DNA of 64,000 bases from Candidatus Gastranaerophilales bacterium (GCA_944323035.1 CALUQY010000008.1:23696-87695), one strand, 5' to 3'. Numbered from the stretch's first letter, positions 34,607 through 44,126 are shown. The notes: generated by a model from the sequence alone, not told the origin. Numbers and translations are program-made.

Positions 34607-36200
34607 TTACTACTTCCTGTCTTTCTTTTTCAGTTGTGACTACATCCGTGAGCAAAAACGAAAATTCACTGCCCCTGTCCAGTTTGCTTTCAACCCAAAT
34701 TTTGCCGTTATGCGCTTCGATAATCTGCCTTGAAAGATATAACCCTAGCCCCGTGCCTGTTGAACGTTTCTTACTTGTTCCTTGCGAAAACCGTTTAAAA
34801 AGATGCGGAATATCCTCTTTCGGAATACCGTTGCCGTTATCGGTCACTGAGAAAATAATATCATCATTTTTTTCTTTAAGCAAAATCTTAACATGCCCGC
34901 CTTTGTTTGTGTAATTAACCGCATTTCCGCAAAGGTTTGTTATTACGCGTTTAAGTTCGCCCCTGTCCGCGTAAATATAAGGGTCATCACTCACAGTATC
35001 AAATTCAAGTTCCAGCTTGAGATTTTTTGCTTCCGCAAGCGGTTTTATCTCGTCGTAGCACTGGTTAATAAGATTTTTTATCGGGAAATTTGTCTTACAC
35101 AACGACAGTTTACCGCTTTCAAACCTGTAAACTTCAAGAAGCGCATTAACCAGCCCGAGTAAATCCTCGTTGCTTTGCAGCATAGTGGAGAGCATAAGTT
35201 TTTGCTGATCAGTCAAAACACCCATTACACCGTCAAGGAAAAACCTCAATGTCTGAATCGCTGCAAGGAGAGGGGTTCGCAAATCGTGAGTAAGCGTTGC
35301 AATAAAATCATCGCGGAGTTTTTCGGTTTCCTTTTGTAAATGAATATCCCGAATAACACCAACATAGCGGCGTGCATCGCCGTCAGGCGAACACAGGGCA
35401 AAGTTAATTTCTACGGGGATTCGTTCACCGGACAAATTATTGACTATATATAAATCTTTAATAAGGACATCGGATTTATCAGAATTCAAAAGCGGCATAA
35501 AGCCTTTTTCACTGAAAAATCTCTGCTTTGCCGCAAGTGTTTCAAACTCCAGAAAGTCTATAAGCCTTTTTCCTGTAATATTTTTTGCACAATAGCCGGT
35601 AAAGTTTTCGCAAGCAGGGTTAATCTCTTCAATTTTACTGTCACCGTCAAGCAAAACTATCCCGTCCGCACAGTTTTCAATAATACCTGAAAGTTTCAAA
35701 TTCGCAATCTCAAGTGATTTTGTACGTTCCGCGACAAGTTTTTCCAGATTTGCCGAGTAATCCTCAAGCTTTTTATTGGCGACTTCAAGTTCTGCAACTT
35801 TTTCATTCAGTTTTTCAATAAGATAGCTTCTCTCAATACCGTTTTTGATATTAATTAAAAGCTCATCATTATCCCACGGCTTTTCAATGTATCTGTAAAG
35901 CCCGACTTCGTTTATAGCGCGGATAGCGTTTTCCTTATCAGCGTAACCGGTCAACAAAATCATACTGACATCAGGGTAAAGTTTTTTTGCTTCTTTTAAG
36001 AATTCCAACCCGTTCATCTGCGGCATCATAAAATCCGAAATAATTATGCAGGGTTTATTGGATTGAAGATATTCAACAGCTTCAACCGGATTGTTAAATG
36101 TGACAAAGTTATTGATACCTTCGACCTTAAAAAAAGTTTTGAGCGCGGAAGTAACAATGACATCGTCATCTACGACTAAGATATTCTTCCCCATGTCCAT
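34599..36200 (-). CDS. Receiver-PAS sensor histidine kinase
   Basis: 533 aa, no membrane segment, so cytoplasmic. Order: receiver 5-125 with phospho-Asp56 (ISDFMMP) and KPW near 108; coiled-coil linker 128-170; PAS domain about 168-290 (SGIIENCADGIVLLDGD); HisKA with His305 in ATLTHDLRTP; HATPase with NLCGNAVNYT, DNGNGIP and GTGLGLYLSRQI. An N-terminal receiver feeding a kinase suggests input from another phosphorelay. No ribosome site; TATAAG (36209-36214) preceded by TGG lies 8 nt before ATG, so the message may be leaderless. Confidence 0.93.
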   Translation of the reverse strand: MDMGKNILVVDDDVIVTSALKTFFKVEGINNFVTFNNPVEAVEYLQSNKPCIIISDFMMPQMNGLEFLKEAKKLYPDVSMILLTGYADKENAIRAINEVGLYRYIEKPWDNDELLINIKNGIERSYLIEKLNEKVAELEVANKKLEDYSANLEKLVAERTKSLEIANLKLSGIIENCADGIVLLDGDSKIEEINPACENFTGYCAKNITGKRLIDFLEFETLAAKQRFFSEKGFMPLLNSDKSDVLIKDLYIVNNLSGERIPVEINFALCSPDGDARRYVGVIRDIHLQKETEKLRDDFIATLTHDLRTPLLAAIQTLRFFLDGVMGVLTDQQKLMLSTMLQSNEDLLGLVNALLEVYRFESGKLSLCKTNFPIKNLINQCYDEIKPLAEAKNLKLELEFDTVSDDPYIYADRGELKRVITNLCGNAVNYTNKGGHVKILLKEKNDDIIFSVTDNGNGIPKEDIPHLFKRFSQGTSKKRSTGTGLGLYLSRQIIEAHNGKIWVESKLDRGSEFSFLLTDVVTTEKERQEVVNG

Positions 36201-36208
36201 ACAATAAT

Positions 36209-36217
36209 CTTATACCA
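36209..36217 (-). promoter_or_regulatory. Extended -10 box of the kinase gene (leaderless candidate)
   Basis: TGGTATAAG on the minus strand ends 8 nt before the ATG and there is no Shine-Dalgarno. Confidence 0.45.
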
Positions 36218-36253
36218 AAGCCCGCCCCAGCGCAAATTGTTAAAGAATTTGTA

Positions 36254-36280
36254 ACAGTCCGGCAAGAAATACCGGACTGT
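36254..36280 (-). terminator. Hairpin after prepilin locus A
   Basis: ACAGTCCGG and CCGGACTGT form a 9-bp stem just after the prepilin stop; no strong T-run. Confidence 0.55.
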
Positions 36281-36292
36281 CACAAAACAGTT

Positions 36293-37501
36293 TTAACGGT
36301 TAACACACCAGACCGCAGCCATGGTATTTGAAAGAGGATATACCAACCCCGTCCTATAAGAAACATGCATGTTCATAGTAGAACTAACTATATTGGAGCT
36401 ATGAAACCCTGCCGCAATATTTTCGCGTCCGAATAACGGAGCATTAGCAGCCATAGACATTAATTCCTCAAGGTTTGGTAAACGGGCGTTATCAAAATCT
36501 TCACGACAAGATTTTTGTGCATTAGCTAGACTCATTTGCGATGCCCCTGCTGTGGAAGTTCTAACAACAGGATTCGGCGACACTATAACAGAATCCGTTG
36601 GATAAAATGCTGAAATCACTCCGATATCCTTGCCATAAGTATTAGGCCCTTTACTTCCGTTCAAATCATAAATAAAATTTGCACACAATTTATTCTGCAG
36701 GTAAAATGAAACAGTCGATGGATTAGCAACTTCTTTTAATACACAACGCGGATTATAATAAATCAGAATACTTTCACCATTAGCAGTTTCAAACGCTGCG
36801 GCTTTTGTTCGAATTTTAAATTCTACGCTGCCATCTGTAGATGAGAACATACTGTTATATTCGTTTAATGTTGTCATATTATCCAGCTCTAAATTCAAGC
36901 TGCCGGTTGCTGTAGTTATTTTGGACGGAATACCGCAATCAGACAAGTGTTCACTGTCACAAATGTTATTAATTTTGAGGACTTTAGCAAGTCCGGATGT
37001 GACAAAAGTTTCTGCCACGTTATCTTCTGTAATACTTCCGCTTTCATCTTCGGTAAGGGTGCCGTAACCGTTCAACGCCGGCATCAGAGCTATTGCCTGT
37101 GAGAACCGCGCATAAAGCGCTTTACGCTGGGTGTTCCATGTGCGCTCGTTTATGTCGCCCGTAAGGCTTGGCAAGGTTATCGCCGCTACCACACCGATTA
37201 TCGTGAGGGATAACAGTATTTCTGCCATGGTGAAACCGACACACGCAAACCACTTCCTGTCATTGCGAGCCGACGAAATATTGTCACCCTGAACTCGTTT
37301 CAGGGTCTGGCCAATGTTGGATACCTGCTCGTATCGCGGGACAGATTCCGAAACTGTCTTGCTCGACTCGCGGGAAACGGCACCGCGAAAAGCGTGGTTT
37401 TCGCTTTGTGCCTCTGCTCGCTCGCGCTGTTCGGAATGACAATTATAGGCTTTCGACTCGCCAATTGTGCCTGTTAAGAGAGGCCCCCCCCCCCCCTGCA
37501 T
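36293..37501 (-). CDS. Prepilin-like protein, locus A, frame-separated from its start by a poly-G tract
   Basis: 402 codons open to 37501. The mature protein begins at the class III type signal G|FTMAEILLSL (Gly before Phe, Glu at +5) with a hydrophobic helix through AAITLPSL, then about 275 residues including RTWNTQRKALYARFSQAI and several Cys. It is most like a pseudopilin or minor pilin exported and assembled by a type IV pilus machine. Unusually, about 100 codons of palindromic repeat sequence precede the signal in frame. No start with a ribosome site lies between. The only good start, ATG 37529 (AAAGGATGG upstream), is one base out of frame because of a 13-G tract at 37484-37496. One G fewer would fuse them. 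Possibly phase variable; possibly a disabled copy. Confidence 0.75.
   Translation of the reverse strand: MQGGGGPLLTGTIGESKAYNCHSEQRERAEAQSENHAFRGAVSRESSKTVSESVPRYEQVSNIGQTLKRVQGDNISSARNDRKWFACVGFTMAEILLSLTIIGVVAAITLPSLTGDINERTWNTQRKALYARFSQAIALMPALNGYGTLTEDESGSITEDNVAETFVTSGLAKVLKINNICDSEHLSDCGIPSKITTATGSLNLELDNMTTLNEYNSMFSSTDGSVEFKIRTKAAAFETANGESILIYYNPRCVLKEVANPSTVSFYLQNKLCANFIYDLNGSKGPNTYGKDIGVISAFYPTDSVIVSPNPVVRTSTAGASQMSLANAQKSCREDFDNARLPNLEELMSMAANAPLFGRENIAAGFHSSNIVSSTMNMHVSYRTGLVYPLSNTMAAVWCVNR
37256..37480 (-). repeat. Type II palindromic repeats in the 5' coding part of locus A
   Basis: CATTGCGAGC, CCTGAACTCGTTTCAGGG, GCACCGCGAAAAGCGTGG and TGTTCGGAATGAC motifs shared with 22480-22720 and loci B and C. 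Open in the prepilin frame throughout. Confidence 0.8.
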
Positions 37502-37529
37502 TTGTTAATACATTACTGCGGTTTTTCAT
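37484..37529 (-). other. Poly-G switch and MKNR leader start, locus A
   Basis: Thirteen C on the plus strand (37484-37496) are 13 G on the coding strand. They follow ATG 37529, whose frame reads MKNRSNVLTNAGGGG and then leaves the prepilin frame, stopping after 28 residues. AAAGGATGGAAAG precedes the ATG. Confidence 0.8.
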
Positions 37530-37548
37530 TCTTTCCATCCTTTCTTTT

Positions 37549-37738
37549 TGTCTAGTTAATCAGTTAATTTGGGTTATGGAGTTTATCCGGGTTCATTTTT
37601 CTTCCATTCGGTCATATCCCTTATTAACTCTTTAACCTATTAACTTATTAACTTTTCTCGTCCATTTGACAATAACGACTTATTGCCTTATTCACTTATT
37701 GCCTCTTTCATTATGTAACATGTTTTTGGTTTAGTCAA
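37549..37738 (-). promoter_or_regulatory. Promoter and octamer-rich 5' leader of locus A
   Basis: TTGACT (37738-37733), 17 bp, CATAAT (37715-37710). Between start site and ATG lie AATAAG-based octamers (37676-37703), GTTAATAA octamers (37620-37656) and the inverted TTAACTG-type units (37553-37568), which could pair in RNA. Confidence 0.75.
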
Positions 37739-37777
37739 GACATGACAAAAGCGCAGGGAACAAACCTTGCGTTTTTG

Positions 37778-38242
37778 TTAATTAAAGAAATACGTGTGCA
37801 TGAATATTGAATATAAAATTCCAAGTGCAGCGCCTACAAAAACTTCAAACGGCGTGTGTCCGAGAAGTTCTTTAAGCTTTCCGCCGATTGCCTGAACATC
37901 ATGCTTATAAAAATCATCCATCATACGGTTTAAGCAAGCTGCCGTTTTTCCGGCTGCACGTCGCAAACCGGCTGCATCATACATCGTCACCATTGCAAAC
38001 GCAAATGAAACCGCAAAAATTACAGATGTGAAACCCTCCAGAAGCCCAACGGTCGTTGTAACGGCCATTACGCCGGCAGAATGGGCACTTGGCATGCCGC
38101 CGGTTGTCGTAAATATTTTGAAATTAAACTTTTTATCAACAAAGGCAAATGTAAATAATTTCAGTACCTGCGCCCAGAATGCAGCCGTAAGCCCCAAAAA
38201 TAAGACCTCAAGCCCGTTATTCCTGAATAGCTCTAAAAACAT
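37778..38242 (-). CDS. DUF212-family membrane protein (divergent PAP2-like)
   Basis: 154 aa with four hydrophobic segments. The family signature GGMPSAHSAGVMA, VTMYDAAGLRRAAG and KLKELLGHTPFEV are all present. The family is distantly related to acid phosphatase/haloperoxidase PAP2 enzymes and may act on lipid phosphates, but activity is not established. One-base overlap with ispA upstream suggests a link to isoprenoid diphosphate metabolism (inference). Confidence 0.88.
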   Translation of the reverse strand: MFLELFRNNGLEVLFLGLTAAFWAQVLKLFTFAFVDKKFNFKIFTTTGGMPSAHSAGVMAVTTTVGLLEGFTSVIFAVSFAFAMVTMYDAAGLRRAAGKTAACLNRMMDDFYKHDVQAIGGKLKELLGHTPFEVFVGAALGILYSIFMHTYFFN

Positions 38243-39108
38243 TATATTCCTACTCGCTTTCTAATCCCTTTTACTATTTCTCTTAATATTTCAGAATTAT
38301 ATTTATCAATTATAACATCACAACTATCCAGAAGGCAAGCAAGTTTACATTTCGAATTATCCAGCCCGTACATTGAAATATACGTAAGTTTTCCGCTCTG
38401 CGCGTCTTTGCCTAAAGTTTTACCCATTGTTTCGAAATCGGAAACCACGTCAAGTATATCGTCAGCGATTTGGAAAGCCAGCCCGAAATTACGTGCAAAA
38501 TTCTTTGATTCTTCAATTTGTTCACGAGAACCGCCTGCTATTCTTGCACCCGAAACAATTGCGAGTTTAAACAAATCTCCGGTTTTATGTTCGTGAATAA
38601 AATCAAGCTTTTCTGCACTGTGTTTTTCAGGATAGCCTTCACACTCAATATCAACGACCTGACCTGCGATAACCCCTCTTGCTCCGGCAGCAGTACAAAA
38701 ATCATCAAGAAGCTGCAAAAGCACATCAGCCGGCAGATTTTTAGAATTTCTCAAAATAATCTGCATAGCATAAGATATCAGAGCATCACCGGCAAGAACC
38801 GCCGTTGCTTCTCCAAAGACCTTATGATTTGAGGGTTTGCCGCGTCTGAAATCGTCATTATCCATACACGGAAGGTCATCGTGGATCAGGGTTTGGGCAT
38901 GGAGCATTTCAATCGCGCAGGCTGTCGGCAGTGCATCTTCAATTTTACCGCCCAGACACCTGCAAATTTCAAGACAGAGAACCGGCCTTAGTCTTTTTCC
39001 TTCCAGAAGAACCGTATAGCGCATTGATTTAAATAAATCCTCAGGGTACTCAACAGGAAGAAAATTTCCCAAATTTTCATCAATTAACTTTATTAAATCA
39101 TTCATCAT
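38242..39108 (-). CDS. ispA: Polyprenyl (farnesyl/geranylgeranyl) diphosphate synthase
   Basis: 288 aa. First Asp-rich motif DDLPCMDNDD at 77-86 and second DDILDVVSD at about 213, plus GKRLRPVL and EMLHAQTLIHDD. Condenses isopentenyl diphosphate with allylic diphosphates for quinone and undecaprenyl chains. Two bulky residues sit ahead of the first motif, so chain length is not certain. Overlaps rsgA by 11 nt. Confidence 0.92.
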   Translation of the reverse strand: MMNDLIKLIDENLGNFLPVEYPEDLFKSMRYTVLLEGKRLRPVLCLEICRCLGGKIEDALPTACAIEMLHAQTLIHDDLPCMDNDDFRRGKPSNHKVFGEATAVLAGDALISYAMQIILRNSKNLPADVLLQLLDDFCTAAGARGVIAGQVVDIECEGYPEKHSAEKLDFIHEHKTGDLFKLAIVSGARIAGGSREQIEESKNFARNFGLAFQIADDILDVVSDFETMGKTLGKDAQSGKLTYISMYGLDNSKCKLACLLDSCDVIIDKYNSEILREIVKGIRKRVGI

Positions 39109-40096
39109 GGTGTTCTATATCCTTATAAACCTTTTGTTTCAACGTATTGCGGGCAGACTGGCGCTTGCGCCCGCTTATTTTAACCGCGGTTTTGTCGTTA
39201 ATCTTTTTCTTTGAAGTTTCTATCTTTTTGCCTTCATACTTAACTTTTTCCTTGTATGCTCCGGCTTCTTCAACAAATGCCAGAAAGCTTGCATAGCGTG
39301 AATACGGGATTTTATCGAGATTTTCAAGCACTGCACAGCCGGTTTCCAACCTGTGAAGGCAGTCGGCAAATTTGCACTTTCCCTTATACGCGGCAATTTC
39401 ATCAAAAAGCAGGTCGACCTCTGTCGGGAGAATAAAATCAAATTTCAAATTACTAAACCCCGGTGTATCAATAATTTTTGTGTCCGAATCAAGATTCATA
39501 ATCTCGCAGTGACGTGTTGTATGCGTTCCTCGGCCTGTTTTTGCACTTATTTCTTTTGTTTTCAGATGAAATTCAGGATTAATCGCGTTAATCAGGCTTG
39601 ATTTGCCGACACCGGAGCTGCCGCATAAAACACTCGTTTTACCGCTCAAAATTTCTTCAAACAGCGCAACTCCGCGGTGTTCTTTTGCAGAAGTAAAGAA
39701 AAGCTGATACCCGAGCGGTTCATAAATAGATTTGATAAGCTCAATAAGTCCTTCTTCCACATTCAAATCTTCTTTGTTAAAGCAAAGTTTTACATCTAAC
39801 CCGTAATATTTGGCAAACGCAATGTATCTGTCAAGCTGGTTAAAATCCAAATCCGGCGATTTTAACGCCGAAACAACTACAATTTGATCAACATTGGCAA
39901 CACTCGGGCGCGGAATAAAAGATTTTCGCGGAAGAATTTTTGTAATATGCCCGTTTTCAAACTCAACAAAATCCCCGACCAGAATTTTTTCATTCTGCTT
40001 TTTCAGAACTTCCCGGATTTTACACTCGAAATGCTCCTCCCCCGAGGTTAGATAATAAAAATCCGAATGTATCTTATAAACCTGTCCGATTGCCAT
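39098..40096 (-). CDS. rsgA: Ribosome small subunit-dependent GTPase A
   Basis: 332 aa circularly permuted GTPase that matures the 30S subunit. N-terminal OB-fold, G4 NKED (107-110), G1 GSSGVGKSS (159-167), G3 DTPGFS, and the C-terminal zinc knuckle CKFADCLHRLETGCAV. A basic tail follows (residues 300-332). No ribosome site: TAAAAT (40103-40108) ends 6 nt before ATG, another leaderless candidate. Likely promoter of the rsgA-ispA-DUF212 unit. Confidence 0.95.
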   Translation of the reverse strand: MAIGQVYKIHSDFYYLTSGEEHFECKIREVLKKQNEKILVGDFVEFENGHITKILPRKSFIPRPSVANVDQIVVVSALKSPDLDFNQLDRYIAFAKYYGLDVKLCFNKEDLNVEEGLIELIKSIYEPLGYQLFFTSAKEHRGVALFEEILSGKTSVLCGSSGVGKSSLINAINPEFHLKTKEISAKTGRGTHTTRHCEIMNLDSDTKIIDTPGFSNLKFDFILPTEVDLLFDEIAAYKGKCKFADCLHRLETGCAVLENLDKIPYSRYASFLAFVEEAGAYKEKVKYEGKKIETSKKKINDKTAVKISGRKRQSARNTLKQKVYKDIEHHDE

Positions 40097-40181
40097 AGGA
40101 TTATTTTACACTAAAAACCCCGAATTCGTAAACATATATTAATAAAGTTTGTAAAATGAAATGTTTATGCTAAAATGGGAT

Positions 40182-40293
40182 AAAAAGCAGTACTCCGCCA
40201 CCTGCTTGCCCTGCTCACGCAGGTCAACCCGTGGCTACACTGCCTAACACGTCACTCGAAATTTCCGCGAGCACGCGAAAATTTCTCGGACAT
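40182..40293 (-). repeat. Dispersed element type I variant upstream of efp
   Basis: Starts AAGCAGTACTCCGCCACC and ends TTTCTCGGACATAAAAG, with CGCGAGCACGCG palindrome. Fills most of the 232-bp rsgA-efp divergent gap. Confidence 0.75.
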
Positions 40294-40328
40294 AAAAGAG
40301 ATATTATAATTTTAAAAAGGGGAAAAAT

Positions 40329-40886
40329 ATGATTTCTGTAAACGATTTAAAAACAGGCTTGACGCTTGAATTAGACAACGGCTTATGGTCTGTTGTAGAA
40401 TTTTTACACGTTAAACCGGGTAAAGGTGCGGCGTTTGTAAGAACAAAACTTAAAAACGTTGAAACTGGCAATGTTCTTGAAAAGACTTTCAGAGCGGGCG
40501 AAAAAGTCGGTAAAGCTACTCTTGACAGACGCGAAATGCAATACCTTTACAAAGAAGGCGCAGACTTCGTAATGATGGATATGGAAACCTACGAACAACT
40601 ACCTTTGACAGAAATCCAGGTCGGTGACGGGATTAAATATCTTAAAGAGAACATGGTTGTTCAGGTATTACTTCACAACAACCGCGTTATCGGCGTAGAC
40701 CTTCCGGCTCACGTTGAGCTTCAGGTTGTAGACACCCCGCCGGCGGAAAAAGGTAATACCGCTCAGGGCGGTTCAAAACCGGCTAAACTTGAAACCGGCG
40801 CTGTAGTTAACGTTCCGTTCTTCGTTGCTAACGGTGATATGATTAGAATTGATACCCGTACTAACGAATATCTGGACAGATGCTAG
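40329..40886 (+). CDS. efp: Elongation factor P
   Basis: 185 aa. Relieves ribosome stalling at polyproline. Three beta domains; the loop VKPGKGAAF carries Lys32, the residue modified in many bacteria; C-terminal VNVPFFVANGDMIRIDTRTNEYLDR is diagnostic. No epmA/epmB or other modification gene is in the window. SD AAAAGGGG. Followed by a hairpin and accB, an order common in bacteria. Confidence 0.97.
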   Translation: MISVNDLKTGLTLELDNGLWSVVEFLHVKPGKGAAFVRTKLKNVETGNVLEKTFRAGEKVGKATLDRREMQYLYKEGADFVMMDMETYEQLPLTEIQVGDGIKYLKENMVVQVLLHNNRVIGVDLPAHVELQVVDTPPAEKGNTAQGGSKPAKLETGAVVNVPFFVANGDMIRIDTRTNEYLDRC

Positions 40887-40902
40887 TATTATAAATTTTC
40901 TG

Positions 40903-40931
40903 GAGAAGGCTTTTGTTAAGCCTTCTCTTTA
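40903..40931 (+). terminator. Hairpin between efp and accB
   Basis: Perfect 10-bp stem GAGAAGGCTT / AAGCCTTCTC with a weak T-rich tail; may reduce readthrough into accBC. Confidence 0.7.
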
Positions 40932-40954
40932 ATATTTTGATTAGGGAGATTAAA

Positions 40955-41404
40955 ATGAAAATTGATACCAATTATATTGAAAAATTAGCAAAAATCCTTT
41001 CTGATAATAATTTGACAGAAATTACACTGGAAGATGAAAACTGCGCAGTATCATTAAGAAAAGAGGTTAACGGGATAGTTCAAACCGTTGCAGCGCCGGC
41101 TATTCAAGCCCCAGCACCTCAAGCTGCCCCGCAAACTCCGGCAGCACCAGCGGCACCTAAAGCTGACAACAGAAAAACTATTACATCCCCGATGGTAGGA
41201 ACCTTCTATACCGCGCCGTCACCGGATGCGAAACCTTTTGTTCAGGTTGGTGACACTATTAAAGAAGGCGATGTCGTTTGTATCGTTGAAGCAATGAAAT
41301 TAATGAACGAAATTGACTCCGAAGTGTCCGGCAAAATCGTTGAAATTTGCGTTGAAAACGGCCAGCCGGTTGAATTCGGTCAGGTTTTAATGTACGTTGA
41401 ATAA
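40955..41404 (+). CDS. accB: Acetyl-CoA carboxylase biotin carboxyl carrier protein
   Basis: 149 aa from ATG 40955 (AGGGAG upstream; the ATG-less extension to 40913 lies in the hairpin). Ala/Pro-rich linker about 43-70, then a biotinyl domain with Lys115 in EAMKLMNEI. Carries CO2 between AccC and the carboxyltransferase. Directly upstream of accC. Confidence 0.95.
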   Translation: MKIDTNYIEKLAKILSDNNLTEITLEDENCAVSLRKEVNGIVQTVAAPAIQAPAPQAAPQTPAAPAAPKADNRKTITSPMVGTFYTAPSPDAKPFVQVGDTIKEGDVVCIVEAMKLMNEIDSEVSGKIVEICVENGQPVEFGQVLMYVE

Positions 41405-41460
41405 TGAAAGGGATTTCCCGTTTTGCCCTGCCGGCAGCGCGGGAACTAAGGAAAAGGAAT

Positions 41461-42819
41461 ATGTTTAGAAAAGTTTTAATAGCAAACCGCGGAGAAATTG
41501 CAGTAAGAATTATCCGCGCTTGCAGAGAGTTAGGAATACCAACGGTTGCAATCTATTCACAGGCTGATGCCAATTCGCTTCACGTAAGGCTTGCAACAGA
41601 AGCTTATTGCATAGGACCCGCTCCCAGCGCCAATAGTTACTTAAGTATACCGGCCATTATGTCAGCCGCAGAAGTTGCAGGCGCTGATGCAATCCACCCG
41701 GGATACGGATTTATGTCCGAAAGAGCCGATTTTGTCGATATCTGCACACAATCAGGAGTTAAGTTCATCGGGCCCTCCGCAGAATCCATGAGAAAAATGG
41801 GCGACAAAGCTACTGCAAGAAAAACAATGGTTGAAAACAACGTTCCGGTAACTCCTGGAACCGGTATTGTTAAAACGCCTCAAGAGGTAAAAGAATTCGC
41901 CAAGAAAGCCGGATACCCGATAATCCTTAAAGCTACTGCCGGCGGCGGCGGAAAAGGTATGCGAATTGTGAGAAACGACGATGAGGTTGAAACAAATATG
42001 AACCTCTGTCAGGCAGAAGCCCAAAACTTCTTTGGCAATCCTGATGTTTATGCGGAAAAATACCTTGAAAACCCGCGCCACATTGAGGTTCAAATTCTTG
42101 CAGATCAGTACGGCAATGTTGTCCACCTGGGCGAACGTGACTGTTCAATTCAAAGACGCCACCAGAAATTAATTGAAGAAGCGCCGTCCCCTGCAATTGA
42201 CGAAAAAACACGTCAGGAAATGGGCGCAGCAGCAGTTCGCGCGGCAAAAGCAATTAACTATGAAGGTGTCGGAACTTGCGAATTTCTGCTTGACCATGAC
42301 GGCAAATGGTACTTTATGGAAATGAATACGCGTATTCAGGTTGAACACTGCGTTACGGAAATGATTTCCAATATAGACCTTGTCAGAGAACAAATTCTTG
42401 TCGCGGCAGGAGAAAAACTTGATTTCAAACAAGAAGATATTATTCTTCGCGGCCACGCTATTGAATGCCGTATCAATGCTGAAAACCCTGACAAAAACTT
42501 TATGCCAAACCCGGGTAAAATCACAGGATACGTAACACCGGGCGGTTTCGGCGTCAGAGTGGATTCTCACGCATATCAGGATTACACAATCCCGCCGACC
42601 TACGATTCTATGATAGGTAAGTTGATTTGCTGGGGCAGAAACAGAAATGAAGCAAGAAGAAGAATGTACCGTGCCTTAAAAGAATACGTTATTACAGGCA
42701 TTGAAACAACTCTTCCTTTTCATCAGGACATTATTGAAGATGAAGTATTTATCAGCGGCAACTTCAATACCGGCTTCATAGAAGATTATTATAAGAGAAA
42801 AGGCAAACACTTTAGTTAA
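41461..42819 (+). CDS. accC: Acetyl-CoA carboxylase, biotin carboxylase subunit
   Basis: 452 aa from ATG 41461 (MFRKVLIANRGEIAVRI, AAGGAAAAGGA upstream), the family's usual start; the frame extension to 41404 is rejected. ATP-grasp fold with GGGGKGMRIV, EKYLENPRHIEVQ, ERDCSIQRRHQK and the catalytic MEMNTRIQVEH. With AccB forms malonyl-CoA; accA/accD are elsewhere. Confidence 0.96.
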   Translation: MFRKVLIANRGEIAVRIIRACRELGIPTVAIYSQADANSLHVRLATEAYCIGPAPSANSYLSIPAIMSAAEVAGADAIHPGYGFMSERADFVDICTQSGVKFIGPSAESMRKMGDKATARKTMVENNVPVTPGTGIVKTPQEVKEFAKKAGYPIILKATAGGGGKGMRIVRNDDEVETNMNLCQAEAQNFFGNPDVYAEKYLENPRHIEVQILADQYGNVVHLGERDCSIQRRHQKLIEEAPSPAIDEKTRQEMGAAAVRAAKAINYEGVGTCEFLLDHDGKWYFMEMNTRIQVEHCVTEMISNIDLVREQILVAAGEKLDFKQEDIILRGHAIECRINAENPDKNFMPNPGKITGYVTPGGFGVRVDSHAYQDYTIPPTYDSMIGKLICWGRNRNEARRRMYRALKEYVITGIETTLPFHQDIIEDEVFISGNFNTGFIEDYYKRKGKHFS

Positions 42820-42823
42820 TAAC

Positions 42824-42853
42824 AAAAAATCCCGCCTAATAAGCGGGATTTTT
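42824..42853. terminator. Bidirectional terminator between accC and prepilin locus B
   Basis: ATCCCGC - CTAATAA - GCGGGAT with an A-run before and a T-run after. Confidence 0.88.
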
Positions 42854-42854
42854 G

Positions 42855-43979
42855 TTATCTGTAAACACATCTGGTCCTACGTTCCTGAATCCGCGAAAGA
42901 GTTTGCCATGCGCCGGTGCTTGTATTTAACCGCCAGGCTTGAGTCGGGTCAAACTGTGCAATTGAACTTGACCATGATTCAACTGATTGGCCTTTTAGCA
43001 ACGACTTATTATAAAACATTGCAGCCAGTTCTTCAATATTAGGAGTTCTGACAGCTTCATCTAAAGCCCTGCATGCCGCACCTGATTCCTGTTGTACAGT
43101 AGCTTCCGTCATTCTAACATAAGGCATAGGCGCGACCACAACAGAATCGCTTGGATACAGCACAGAAATAAATCCGATATCTTTGCCGACAGTATTAGGG
43201 CCTTTACTTCCGTTCAAGTCATACACGAAATTCGCACACATAAACGGCTGCGAGTAATACATTGCATTAGAACTCAACATTGCGCTGCTTTTACACAAAG
43301 GATTATAGTAAGTAAGAATTGATTCTCCATTGGCGGTTTCAAACGCCGCAGCTTTCGTGTCTAGTTGAGAATAACTTCCGGAAGTAAAATTATATCCGGA
43401 CCAGGTACCATTAAACATACTATTAAAACCGACCAGAGTTTTAATATCATCTAATTGCACATTACTAACCGAGCTTCCCCCTAAATCCAGCGGGATAATT
43501 TTTGCCGGAATACCGCAATCATCAAGGTGTTCACTGTCACAAATATTATTAATTTTAAGTACTTTAGCAAGCCCGTTCGTAACAAAAGTTTCGGCGGCAG
43601 TGTCGACTGCGGAAGTTGAACTATCACCCTCTGTTAATGTTCCGTAACCGTTCAACGCCGGCATTAAAGCTATTGCCTGACTAAAACGCGCATAAAGGGC
43701 TTTTCTTTGCGTGTTCCATGTACGCTCGTTAATGTTGCCTGTAAGTGACGGAAGCGTTATCGCCGCGACCACACCGATTATCGTGAGGGAAAGCAATATT
43801 TCCGCCATGGTGAACGCTGCGTTTTTAATCGGGTCCAATTGTAGAACCGACTCAGCCAGTGTCATCGCGAGGGCGGAAGCCCGTGGCGATCCAGTCAATC
43901 TCGTGGCGACCTCAACTGGATTGCCACGCCGACTTCCGTCGGCTCGCAATGACGGTAGACACTTACGGACACATTGCAT
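42855..43979 (-). CDS. Prepilin-like protein, locus B, frame-separated from its start by a poly-G tract
   Basis: 374 codons to ATG 43979, but the frame is open without stop back to the poly-G tract at 44127-44139. Signal A|FTMAEILLSL, so Ala replaces the usual Gly at the cleavage site. The first about 90 mature residues are nearly identical to locus A; the C-terminal half diverges. The RBS-bearing ATG 44169 reads MKNRNVSILSGGGGEPLNR and stops, one base out of frame. Removing one G fuses it to the prepilin. An internal ATG 43865 would give a 17-residue leader ending KNAA, a plausible normal prepilin leader, but has no ribosome site. Pseudopilin-like function inferred. Confidence 0.75.
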   Translation of the reverse strand: MQCVRKCLPSLRADGSRRGNPVEVATRLTGSPRASALAMTLAESVLQLDPIKNAAFTMAEILLSLTIIGVVAAITLPSLTGNINERTWNTQRKALYARFSQAIALMPALNGYGTLTEGDSSTSAVDTAAETFVTNGLAKVLKINNICDSEHLDDCGIPAKIIPLDLGGSSVSNVQLDDIKTLVGFNSMFNGTWSGYNFTSGSYSQLDTKAAAFETANGESILTYYNPLCKSSAMLSSNAMYYSQPFMCANFVYDLNGSKGPNTVGKDIGFISVLYPSDSVVVAPMPYVRMTEATVQQESGAACRALDEAVRTPNIEELAAMFYNKSLLKGQSVESWSSSIAQFDPTQAWRLNTSTGAWQTLSRIQERRTRCVYR

Positions 43980-44126
43980 ATTTTTGTCACCCTGAACTTG
44001 ATTCAGGGTCTGACCAACGTTGGATACCAGCTCGTAACGTTGGACAGATCCTGAATCACGCTCGCTTCGCTCGCTGTTCAGGATGACATTGGGGTCTAAG
44101 GCGCGGGATTTACCGGTTGAGCGGCT
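43805..44126 (-). repeat. Type II palindromic repeats in the 5' coding part of locus B
   Basis: Contains GTAGAACCGACTCAGCC, CCTGAACTTGATTCAGGG and CAGCGAGCGAAGCGAGCGTG-like palindromes, open in the prepilin frame. Confidence 0.8.

Noticed and set aside
43092..44086. Plus-strand frames opposite prepilin locus B, one reading HPELDSGSD
   Set aside because: HPELDSGS and similar strings are typical translations of dispersed palindromic repeats, not genes.
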